A DNA stretch of 25,569 bases from a virus: the IMG/VR virus record IMGVR_UViG_3300009124_000879, positions 1 through 25,569 of that record; one strand, 5' to 3'. Shown piece by piece: positions 1 to 5,995 of the stretch. Under the pieces are notes generated by a model that was not told the DNA's origin, made no database searches, and saw nothing but the letters and a program-made list of their open reading frames with translations. The position numbers were made by a program, and so were the translations under genes. Positions within the stretch are counted from its first letter, which is position 1. The number at the start of each line of letters is the position of its first letter.

Positions 1-10
1 TAAGAGACAG
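1..10. other. Residual Nextera (Tn5 mosaic end) adapter, left end
   Basis: TAAGAGACAG is the last ten bases of the 19-bp Tn5 mosaic end used in Nextera libraries. It is the exact reverse complement of the start of the adapter at 25504. It is library sequence, not phage DNA, so the phage sequence begins at 11. Confidence 0.9.
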
Positions 11-295
11 GAATATACTGTGAACTTTAAGGAAAACTGGCTATCCCTTACTGTGTTATCTTTATTGTTGATTAATTATTAATTAAGAAGTTTAATAGTT
101 CTAACCCTGTGCTACGCCCTCCCAAACCGAATTAACTCCATATCGCAGCAGTTATACATATGTAGAATAATAGGCTTTTACCCTAGTTACCACCGGCAAG
201 CAAGTCGGCTTAATTAAAAGTCTTATCTAGTAAATTGTTCCTAAGTGCTTGAAATCTACTATGTTTGTTTACTAACTATACCACATAAAAAAATT
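11..295. other. Non-coding left flank, no gene seen
   Basis: No open frame of useful length with a start and ribosome site is visible on either strand. The stretch is AT-rich with scattered small inverted repeats, such as TTAATTA-T-TAATTAA in 71-90 and CTTTTA/TAAAAG enclosing CCG/CGG at about 175-220. The bottom strand around 90-125 reads a little like the 5' half of a tRNA but lacks an anticodon arm and T arm. It may be the 3' flank of an early-gene module or lie near a genome end. Confidence 0.5.
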
Positions 296-315
296 ATACA
301 AGTATTTACTTGTAT
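296..315. promoter_or_regulatory. 20-bp palindrome, operator-like
   Basis: ATACAAGTA-TT-TACTTGTAT is a perfect inverted repeat (9+2+9). It lies immediately upstream of and overlapping the -35 side of the promoter at 308-336. Its half-site ACAAGT recurs in the opposite arrangement (ACTTGT-N4-ACAAGT) at the promoter near 18308. A dimeric repressor or activator site is the natural reading, but no regulator gene is in the window. Confidence 0.55.
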
Positions 316-336
316 TAAATTCAGATAGTGTATAAT
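308..336 (+). promoter_or_regulatory. Promoter P1 (ACTTGT, 17 bp, TATAAT)
   Basis: ACTTGT at 308-313 and a perfect TATAAT at 331-336 are 17 bp apart. The -10 sits in GTGTATAATTAAT, nearly identical to GTGTTATAATTAAT at the second strong promoter (18325-18338). Transcription would start near 343 and meet a terminator at 403-441, so its own product appears to be a short RNA unless there is read-through. Confidence 0.6.
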
Positions 337-342
337 TAATTT

Positions 343-441
343 TAGAAATTGAACATCTTATCCATTCTTGGATACATATTGTTCCCCTTTCTATTGTGTT
401 GAGATAAAAGCCGGACAGCAATGGCCGGCTTTATCTTTTAT
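343..441 (+). ncRNA. Candidate small RNA between promoter P1 and a terminator
   Basis: A roughly 100-nt transcript is bounded by a consensus-like promoter and an intrinsic terminator and has no open frame. Its 5' part folds as TATCCA (359-364), loop TTCT, TGGATA (369-374). Its 3' end is the terminator hairpin at 403-435. I do not recognise the family. It could also be just the terminated leader of the small genes beginning at 456. Confidence 0.4.
403..441 (+). terminator. Intrinsic terminator
   Basis: GATAAAAGCCGG (403-414) pairs with CCGGCTTTATC (425-435) with one bulged A and a ten-base loop. It is followed by a T-rich tract, CTTTTAT. It separates promoter P1 from the small genes that follow. 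Confidence 0.65.
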
Positions 442-455
442 GTTATAGTTGGGAT

Positions 456-566
456 ATGACAATTTATGTTAAAGATTGCGATGAATGTTTACAACCAATG
501 TGGGAGGATTTAATCAATGAAGATGGTCTATGCGAAAATTGTCAAGAAAATATCAATAGCCAATAA
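456..566 (+). CDS. 36-residue zinc-finger-like protein
   Basis: This short frame starts ATG at 456 and stops at 564. It encodes an acidic 36-residue peptide with two Cys pairs, CDEC at residues 8-11 and CENC near residues 28-31. That spacing suits a small zinc-binding knuckle. The ribosome site is weak (GTTGGG just upstream). It overlaps the next small gene by 50 bp in another frame, and that gene's ribosome site lies inside this one. Function unknown. The regular Cys spacing is the main reason to think it is translated. Confidence 0.45.
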   Translation: MTIYVKDCDECLQPMWEDLINEDGLCENCQENINSQ

Positions 567-720
567 CTTACTGTTCTACTTCTATAATTATATTTTTAAG
601 AACGACAAGGTAGCTAAAGGTAGAAGAAAGTTTTATTGTGCTGGGTGCGGGCAAAGTCACATCTATCCTCTTACTAGCAAGGATTACTTTATGTGTAATT
701 CGTGTTGGAAAACTCTATAA
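517..720 (+). CDS. 67-residue zinc-ribbon protein
   Basis: A basic 67-residue protein whose C-terminal third forms a zinc ribbon: CAGC at residues 41-44 and CNSC at 60-63. The start at 517 is supported by GGGAGGA (502-508), eight bases upstream. An in-frame ATG at 523 is the alternative. The N-terminal half is hydrophobic and aromatic where it overlaps the preceding frame, so that part may be shaped by the overlap. It is followed by an A7T8 tract and the palindrome at 736. The role is unknown; small zinc ribbons in phages often bind nucleic acid or host polymerase. Confidence 0.55.
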   Translation: MKMVYAKIVKKISIANNLLFYFYNYIFKNDKVAKGRRKFYCAGCGQSHIYPLTSKDYFMCNSCWKTL

Positions 721-735
721 AAAAATTTTTTTTAC

Positions 736-764
736 GCCTCGTTAAAACGAGGCTACCCTATAAT
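736..764 (+). promoter_or_regulatory. Candidate promoter P2: perfect palindrome plus TATAAT
   Basis: GCCTCGTT-AA-AACGAGGC (736-753) is a perfect 18-bp palindrome. It is followed by TATAAT at 759-764. No -35 consensus is present and the palindrome occupies that place, as at the promoter near 18308. This would fit an activator-dependent promoter. The predicted start, G771, is the base just before the first hairpin of the RNA below. Confidence 0.45.
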
Positions 765-770
765 AAATCT

Positions 771-996
771 GCCTAGAAAAAGTTTCTAGGTACTGTATGA
801 GGATACAGTTGAAATAAAGAAAATAGCGTTTCTCTTTACAGATATGACAGCTCTGTTGTTGAGTTTAGTGAGATTGATTATTTCTTTTTTCTTTCACAGA
901 GAAGGTGTGAGGACTTTTAACTAAAGACACAACTGCCTTCTCGCAACAAAGTTGGACACTTTGTAAGGTCACTAAACCTCCTTCGGGAGGTTTTGT
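771..996 (+). ncRNA. Candidate structured non-coding RNA, about 225 nt
   Basis: Almost the whole stretch can pair locally. CCTAGAAA/TTTCTAGG is at 772-779/783-790 and ACTGTAT/ATACAGT at 792-798/803-809. An AAAG-rich hairpin spans 816-837 with one mismatch, and ACAGA/TCTGT lies at 838-842/852-856. A long-range helix GTTTAGTGA/TCACTAAAC (863-871/969-977) encloses a long hairpin at 899-942 and ACAAAGT/ACTTTGT at 946-952/958-964. The RNA ends in a UUCG-capped terminator. No open frame with a ribosome site is present. I do not recognise the family. It stands at the head of the late operon, so an antitermination or attenuation leader is as plausible as a free RNA. Confidence 0.55.
974..996 (+). terminator. 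UUCG-loop intrinsic terminator
   Basis: AAACCTCC (974-981), tetraloop TTCG (982-985), GGAGGTTT (986-993), then T and GTGC. This is the classical very stable tetraloop terminator, though the U tract is short. It lies only 27 bp before the first late gene, so the late operon must start downstream of it or read through it. Its 5' arm overlaps the long-range helix 863-871/969-977. Confidence 0.75.
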
Positions 997-1022
997 GCTA
1001 TTATGAATTAAAAGGAGGATGT

Positions 1023-1103
1023 ATGCCTAAAGGAATTGGATATCCAACCGGTATGAAAAAAGCTACTAAGAAAAAAGCAGCTAAAAAGAAAAAGAAAAAA
1101 TAA
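1023..1103 (+). CDS. 26-residue lysine-rich peptide
   Basis: ATG at 1023 follows AAGGAGGA (1012-1019) by three bases. The peptide opens MPKGIGYPTGM and continues as an almost pure Lys/Ala tail ending in six lysines. Its stop overlaps the next start as TAATG (1101-1105). Small MPKGIGY-type basic peptides ahead of the terminase are something I recall from environmental phage genomes, but I cannot name a family. A DNA-binding or packaging accessory role is only a guess from the charge. Confidence 0.6.
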   Translation: MPKGIGYPTGMKKATKKKAAKKKKKK

Positions 1104-1360
1104 TGCCGGAATATCAAGGAAAAAGTGTCACATTAAATAAACCTTCACGAATAGGTAAAGGTGAACCAGGAGATGGTCGTAAAAAATTTAAAGTGTATGT
1201 TAAAGATGGTGACAAGGTTAAGAAGGTTATGTTCGGTGACCCAAATATGGAAATTCGTAAAGATAACCCGGAAGCAAGAAAATCGTTTCGTGCTAGACAT
1301 AAATGCGATACAGCTAAAGACAAGACTACGCCTAGATACTGGTCTTGTAAGATGTGGTAA
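1103..1360 (+). CDS. Conserved small basic phage protein (RYWSCKMW motif)
   Basis: An 85-residue, strongly basic protein with a FKVYVKDG strand near residues 29-36, then FGDPNMEIR, FRARHKCD and a C-terminal RYWSCKMW. This succession of motifs is familiar from small conserved proteins in many environmental tailed phages and is unlikely to be chance. Its biochemical role is unknown to me. The start overlaps the previous stop (TAATG), and the protein sits in the gene cluster just before the terminase. Two cysteines (in HKCD and WSCK) could bind metal. Confidence 0.75.
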   Translation: MPEYQGKSVTLNKPSRIGKGEPGDGRKKFKVYVKDGDKVKKVMFGDPNMEIRKDNPEARKSFRARHKCDTAKDKTTPRYWSCKMW

Positions 1361-1362
1361 TT

Positions 1363-1524
1363 ATGGGAGGTAGAAACGCTAAAGCACCTTGGGATAAACC
1401 TAATCCAAAAAATAAATCTAGTAAGCTAACTTCTTCACAAAAGAGTAAAGCTAAAGCTAGAGCTAAAAAAGCTGGAAGGCCTTATCCTAACTGGGTTGAT
1501 AACACTTGGGCATCAAGACAGTAA
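1363..1524 (+). CDS. 53-residue basic protein, KARAKKAGRPYPN motif
   Basis: ATG at 1363, two bases after the previous stop; coding ends with TAA at 1522. The 53-residue product is rich in Lys, Ala and Ser. It has a KARAKKAGRPYPNWVDN stretch at about residues 31-47 and ends in WASRQ. I recall the same signature in short proteins next to the terminase of other environmental phages, which supports a real gene. Function unknown. Its basic character and position suggest association with DNA packaging. Confidence 0.65.
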   Translation: MGGRNAKAPWDKPNPKNKSSKLTSSQKSKAKARAKKAGRPYPNWVDNTWASRQ

Positions 1525-1525
1525 A

Positions 1526-1630
1526 TTGGATATTAACTGCCCCCGTTGTGGGCTACCAATGAATATAACCAGGGATGAAGGGCTTAAAGTAGTTTGTTTA
1601 AACAAGCAGTGTGGGAATTATAGAAAATGA
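1526..1630 (+). CDS. 34-residue zinc-ribbon peptide, probable TTG start
   Basis: A frame opening with TTG at 1526 encodes CPRC at residues 5-8 and C-x4-C near residues 24-29, a compact zinc ribbon. The only in-frame ATG (1559) would remove the first Cys pair, so TTG is preferred despite a poor ribosome site. The stop overlaps the terminase start as ATGA (1627-1630), a typical coupling junction. Part of the coding sequence is the palindrome TTGTTTAAACAA (1594-1605). Function unknown. Confidence 0.5.
   Translation: MDINCPRCGLPMNITRDEGLKVVCLNKQCGNYRK
1594..1605. repeat. Palindrome TTGTTTAAACAA, copy 1
   Basis: A perfect 12-bp palindrome 21 bp before the terminase start. Identical 12-mers occur at 13844, 18310, 18623 and 24121. 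Confidence 0.6.
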
Positions 1631-3543
1631 GTAAAGTAAAAGTTTGTTTCGCACAGGGATGTCATACAGTATTAAAACCCCCTAAAAGAAAATTTTGTAG
1701 TGATAAATGTTCCAGGAGTTATTTTAATAAAAAATTCTATGCAGAAAAACAAGGTGCAGTCTATGAACCGGAACACGATGGTAAACCAGTAGCTACACCG
1801 GATACACAAAAGCGTAGAGGTGAAGTCTATGAAAAACTAATAGAAAAAGATTTAGGACCATTAATTCTTAAAAAAGAAATAACAAAACAAGATGCTGCTG
1901 AAATACTACAGTGTTCTAAAGCAGCAGTTAGTTATGCATATGCGGCCTGGGTAGAAGATATGGAAACCAAAGAGAAGGCCGAGAACTGGACACTACCAGC
2001 TAAAGCAGAAAAATCATTAGCTGATTTTAAAATATTTAGAGATAGATACTTTGAAACTGAACAAGGCATACCTTATGAAACTCCGGAGTTCCACATTAGA
2101 TGGATACAGTCTATCTTAGAAGCAATAGAACACGGCAACCAGCAGATGATATTATCTCCACCACGACACGGAAAAACAGATTTGTTAATACATTTTGCAG
2201 TATGGTTAATAATTAAAAATCCTAATGTTCGTATCTTATGGGTAGGTGGTAACGAAGAAATTGCTAAAAACGCAGTAAGTTCAGTTATTGACCAGTTAGA
2301 GAATAACGAAAAACTTATAGAGGATTTATGCCCACCAGGAAAAAGTTTTAAACCTAACAGCCGTGCAGGTAAAGCCTGGTCACAAAACGGATTTACAGTT
2401 GGAACGAGAACAGTAACCGGTATAAAATCACCTACTATGGTAGGTATTGGTAGAGGTGGTAAAATCTTATCTCGTGACTGTGACATCATTATTGCTGATG
2501 ACTTAGAGGACCATTCATCTACTATGCAACCTTCATCAAGAGAGAACACTAGAACCTGGTGGACTACAACATTGTCATCTCGTAAAGAGGAACATACAGC
2601 TTTAGTAGTAATTGGTTCTAGGCAACATTATGATGACTTGTATTCTCACTTGTTAGATAACGAGAGTTGGAAAACAATAGTAGAAGAAGCACACGATACT
2701 GGATGCACACTCCCCGACTGGGATGATGAACACCACCAGGAATGTATGTTATGGCCTGGTAAAAGAACTTTTAAATGGTTAATGGACCGAAAGAAGGGTG
2801 CAGAAACTACAGGTGGTAGAGCAATATACGAAATGGTATATCTTAATGTAGCAATGCCGGATGGTATGGCTTTATTTGATAGCGTAGAGATAGATGCGTG
2901 TAGGGACCAAAACAGAACTATTGGACACATACCACACAATGTAAGATTAATTGCAGGACTTGACCCCGCATCAACTGGATACCAGGCTGCATTCTTATGG
3001 GGATATGACCAATCAACAAATAAACTTTTTATGATAGATATGGAAAACTCTTTAGGTGGAGGTATTCCACAAGCACTAAATATTATTAAACAGTGGTATC
3101 AAAAATATAGTTTGTCACATTGGGTAATTGAAGAGAACGGATTTCAGCGTGCAATTAGACAAGACCAATCTATAAAAGATTTTGCAGGTAGGCACGGAAT
3201 ATTCTTAGAAGGAACACAAACCTACTCTAATAAACACGACCCAATTTATGGTGTTACTGCAATGCGACCATTGTTTGAACAGCAATTAATTTCTCTACCA
3301 TATAATGGATTTGAAGCACAAGAGAAGGTAAACTTATATAAAAGTCAGTTGGTGTATTTCTCTTCTGCACAGAATAAAAGCAGAAGTGTAGGAACTAAAA
3401 CTGATATAGTTATGGCTAGTTGGTTCCCTATGAAAACTATTCGTAGAATGCAGAAGGAAAGACTTGCTACAATGGGACTAGAATACGAACCTAGTTTTGG
3501 AGGATATGAGCTAAGTACAATGGACTTAGATAATTGGAGATAA
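1627..3543 (+). CDS. terL: Terminase large subunit with zinc-finger/HTH N-terminal extension
   Basis: The 638-residue ATP-driven packaging motor and nuclease. Walker A is PPRHGKTD at residues 178-185. The hydrophobic Walker B strand is DIIIADDLED at 286-295. The RNase H-like nuclease half shows candidate acidic residues D446 (in AGLDPAS), E502/E503 (in VIEENG) and D593 (in TDIVMASW). Before the motor lies an unusual extension. It has C7, C12, C24 and C28, spaced as a zinc finger, and then a helix-turn-helix-like stretch at about 84-108 (KQDAAEILQCSKAAVSYAY). No separate small terminase is seen, so the extension may recognise DNA. The start is fixed by the ATGA overlap. The protein acts at the portal vertex during packaging. 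Confidence 0.93.
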   Translation: MSKVKVCFAQGCHTVLKPPKRKFCSDKCSRSYFNKKFYAEKQGAVYEPEHDGKPVATPDTQKRRGEVYEKLIEKDLGPLILKKEITKQDAAEILQCSKAAVSYAYAAWVEDMETKEKAENWTLPAKAEKSLADFKIFRDRYFETEQGIPYETPEFHIRWIQSILEAIEHGNQQMILSPPRHGKTDLLIHFAVWLIIKNPNVRILWVGGNEEIAKNAVSSVIDQLENNEKLIEDLCPPGKSFKPNSRAGKAWSQNGFTVGTRTVTGIKSPTMVGIGRGGKILSRDCDIIIADDLEDHSSTMQPSSRENTRTWWTTTLSSRKEEHTALVVIGSRQHYDDLYSHLLDNESWKTIVEEAHDTGCTLPDWDDEHHQECMLWPGKRTFKWLMDRKKGAETTGGRAIYEMVYLNVAMPDGMALFDSVEIDACRDQNRTIGHIPHNVRLIAGLDPASTGYQAAFLWGYDQSTNKLFMIDMENSLGGGIPQALNIIKQWYQKYSLSHWVIEENGFQRAIRQDQSIKDFAGRHGIFLEGTQTYSNKHDPIYGVTAMRPLFEQQLISLPYNGFEAQEKVNLYKSQLVYFSSAQNKSRSVGTKTDIVMASWFPMKTIRRMQKERLATMGLEYEPSFGGYELSTMDLDNWR

Positions 3544-5288
3544 TGAAAAACGCAGAACAAGTATATAACAGGGTATATGAACTAAGACAGCAACACGCAG
3601 ATTTTGCAGCTGATAAAGACAACATCAGAGATATTATGAATGGTGGTGCTGATGGCTTAAAAGCATTGTTAGGTAAATCAATGCGTGATATGGATTATCA
3701 ACAAATACCAGCACCTAACTTATTGCAATCCGGATTAGATAGACTTGCACAAAAACTTGGTAGAGCACCGGACTTAAAAGTAGATGTTTACAATGACAAA
3801 GATAGCGAGAGAGCATCTAAACGTGCAGAAAAACTAGAACGAATAGTTCACGCTTATGATGAAATACAAAACTTAGATTTACAATTACCACAAGTAGGTA
3901 GATGGTTACCTGGTTATGGTTTTGCAGTATGGGTATTAAAAGAGAAAAAGGATGCTAATGGTATTCCTTATCCATACGCAGAAATAAAAGACCCATATCT
4001 TTGTTACCCTGGATACTTTGGTGATGGACAACAACCTAATGAATTAGCAATAGTTCAAAGAGTTCCACATAAATCACTTGCAGAAATGTATCCTAACCAC
4101 GCCAATATGATTTTAGATGATGTGCCTAATGAAAATCAAACATTAGCGTATATGTCATCATACGATAAAGGATGGGCCAACCAAAGTGGTTCCGGTATGG
4201 TAGTTGCAGAATACTACGATAAAGATGGAACATACATCTTACTACCGGAAAAAATGGAGATAATAGATTTTATACCTAATCCTTTAAAGTCGGGACCAAG
4301 ATTTGTCGTAGCCAAAAGGTTTGCATTTGACCAAATGCAAGGTCAGTTCCATCACACGATAGGACTGATGGCCAATATGGCTAAGATAAATGTTCTATCT
4401 GTCATTGCAATGGAGGATGCTGTGTTTACAGAAACCAACATCATCGGTGAGATAGAAAGTGGGCAGTATAAGAAAGGAAGATTAGCAGTTAATTACTTAA
4501 CTCCTGGTTCGCAAGTAAGCAAGCCTACGAATAATCTACCCTATCAGCTGTTCCAACAGATAGATAGACTAGAACGACATTTACGATTAGGTGCTGCATA
4601 TCCAGTTAGTGATGATGGTCAATCACCAAATGCATTTGTTACTGGTAGAGGACTAGAAGAACTAGGACAATCAGCATCGTTGCATATCAGAGAATATCAA
4701 ACAATACTAAAGAATGCTTTAGAACAAATTGATATTAAGAGATTAGAGTGGGATGAAGCAATGTATCCTAATATGAGAAAACCTATTGCTGGTTATCGTA
4801 AAGGAACTGCATTCAAAGAAACATATACACCAGCTAATGATATTGCAGAGATGTATAAGACTAGAAGAATTTATGGTGTTATGGCCGGATTTGATGAACC
4901 ACAAAAAATTATTACTGGTTTGCAGTTAAAGCAACAAGGCATTATTGATACTCAAACATTACAAGAGAATATGGATGGCTTAGATAACATTACACAGATA
5001 CAACAAAGAATTAATAGCGAGAGAGCAGAAAATGTTTTGTTTGAAAGTCTTATGGCCCAAGCAGCACAAGGTAATCCTAAAGCTACTATGGCTGCAATAG
5101 AAATAAAGAAAAACCCTCAAAACATAAATAAAATTTTAGAGAAGTTCTATACTGCAGAAGGTGATGAAATGTCACCGGAAGAGGAAGCTCTTGCAGCTGG
5201 ACCGCAACAACAACCGCAAGGACCTCCTCCAGGATTACAACAAGTGTTAGCACAAGTTGCTGCACAAGGAGGTGGACCAGGTGCCTAA
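3543..5288 (+). CDS. Portal protein
   Basis: A 581-residue protein immediately after the terminase, the usual place of the portal. The portal is the dodecameric ring through which DNA enters and to which the motor docks. A long mixed alpha/beta body has GLDRLAQKLGRAPDLKVDV near residues 65-83 and a WLPGYGFAVWVLKEK strand pair near 121-135. A helical C-terminal half follows, and the tail is Gln/Pro/Gly-rich (QQQPQGPPPG). The ATG at 3543 overlaps the terminase stop (TAATG). A TTG at 3534 would add three residues and is less likely. The identity rests on position, length and general sequence character rather than a diagnostic motif. Confidence 0.82.
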   Translation: MKNAEQVYNRVYELRQQHADFAADKDNIRDIMNGGADGLKALLGKSMRDMDYQQIPAPNLLQSGLDRLAQKLGRAPDLKVDVYNDKDSERASKRAEKLERIVHAYDEIQNLDLQLPQVGRWLPGYGFAVWVLKEKKDANGIPYPYAEIKDPYLCYPGYFGDGQQPNELAIVQRVPHKSLAEMYPNHANMILDDVPNENQTLAYMSSYDKGWANQSGSGMVVAEYYDKDGTYILLPEKMEIIDFIPNPLKSGPRFVVAKRFAFDQMQGQFHHTIGLMANMAKINVLSVIAMEDAVFTETNIIGEIESGQYKKGRLAVNYLTPGSQVSKPTNNLPYQLFQQIDRLERHLRLGAAYPVSDDGQSPNAFVTGRGLEELGQSASLHIREYQTILKNALEQIDIKRLEWDEAMYPNMRKPIAGYRKGTAFKETYTPANDIAEMYKTRRIYGVMAGFDEPQKIITGLQLKQQGIIDTQTLQENMDGLDNITQIQQRINSERAENVLFESLMAQAAQGNPKATMAAIEIKKNPQNINKILEKFYTAEGDEMSPEEEALAAGPQQQPQGPPPGLQQVLAQVAAQGGGPGA

Positions 5289-5559
5289 AGATTTTGACCC
5301 AATGGCTGAAACAGATAAACAGTTTTATGATATTGTAAATAATCAACCAGGAGAGTGGATTAAAACAATAGAACAAAATCCAACAAATTTTGAATTTACT
5401 CCACATTATGTGGAATATCATATGCCTGGACCAATACCAGGAGTATTTATTCGTGTAAATATGAATTTAGAATTACCGGAGGAGATGATAGCCGTAAATG
5501 AATTTATGACAAACCTTAGTAAGTTTTTATTAGATGAGGATGAAAAATATGGTTCGTAA
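5281..5559 (+). CDS. Small acidic protein after the portal, unknown
   Basis: A GTG start at 5281 is preceded by AGGAGGT (5267-5273) with seven bases of spacing. It overlaps the portal stop by eight bases. The product is 92 residues and acidic, starts MPKDFDPMAETDKQ and contains an aromatic/proline segment, HYVEYHMPGPIPGVFIRV. I do not recognise it. Its place between portal and the large virion proteins suggests a head-completion or packaging accessory role. Its end overlaps the next frame. Confidence 0.7.
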   Translation: MPKDFDPMAETDKQFYDIVNNQPGEWIKTIEQNPTNFEFTPHYVEYHMPGPIPGVFIRVNMNLELPEEMIAVNEFMTNLSKFLLDEDEKYGS

Positions 5560-5995
5560 AACAGCAGGCAAGAAAATGGCTGACCAAGCTACAGATTTAA
5601 AAGCAGACCCAGGATATGCAGACTTGTATGTTCCAAGGAAGAGTGGCGACCCAACAGGACAAAGTAAATTAATTAACGAAGGACTAGCACCAGGACTTAG
5701 TGCAGAAACTACTGGACCCGAAGCAGACCAAGTAAACACACAGATAAGACAACCAGCATCACCTATATCAATAGGTGCACCTACTAAGTTTCAAAATGTT
5801 CCTATAACTAATAACCTAAGAACAGCAGGTGCGAACATTCCAGGAAAACCAACTTTAGATGTAGAAGCATATTGGGCAGGATTAATGGAAGATTTTCGTG
5901 ACCCAATAATTGCTGAATATTTAACTAACGATACTTTTGTAGCACCAAGAGTAGAAAAAGTGAGCCCAATACAAGCTGATACAGAAACAACCTAA
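5549..5995 (+). CDS. Hypothetical structural-region protein
   Basis: About 148 residues from ATG 5549 (MVRKTAGKKMADQ). Two in-frame ATGs lie at 5534 and 5540; GAGG at 5536-5539 suits 5549 best. The sequence is low in hydrophobics with repeated Pro/Gly/Ala spacers (GDPTGQ, PASPISIGAPT), suggesting an extended or disordered protein. A more ordered stretch near its end holds EAYWAGLMEDFRDPIIAEYL. Its stop overlaps the start of the giant protein (TAATG). No function is recognisable. It may be a chaperone or linker for the neighbouring virion protein. Confidence 0.68.
   Translation: MVRKTAGKKMADQATDLKADPGYADLYVPRKSGDPTGQSKLINEGLAPGLSAETTGPEADQVNTQIRQPASPISIGAPTKFQNVPITNNLRTAGANIPGKPTLDVEAYWAGLMEDFRDPIIAEYLTNDTFVAPRVEKVSPIQADTETT

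Noticed and set aside
11-125. Possible tRNA on the minus strand (bottom strand reads GGAGGGCGTAGCACAGGGTTAG)
   Set aside because: The D-arm does not pair properly, no anticodon arm with a T at position 33 is found, and there is no T-loop before the contig end.
726-753. Palindrome 736-753 as a terminator for the gene ending at 720
   Set aside because: No T tract follows on the + strand; the T8 run lies before it. Read leftwards, the stem is followed by A's first.
999-1004. TATTAT as a late-operon -10 box
   Set aside because: The position of a -35 falls in the terminator stem and shows no consensus; support is too weak to call.
2073-2549. 158-residue minus-strand open frame
   Set aside because: Antisense to the terminase motor domain, which has clear motifs on the + strand.
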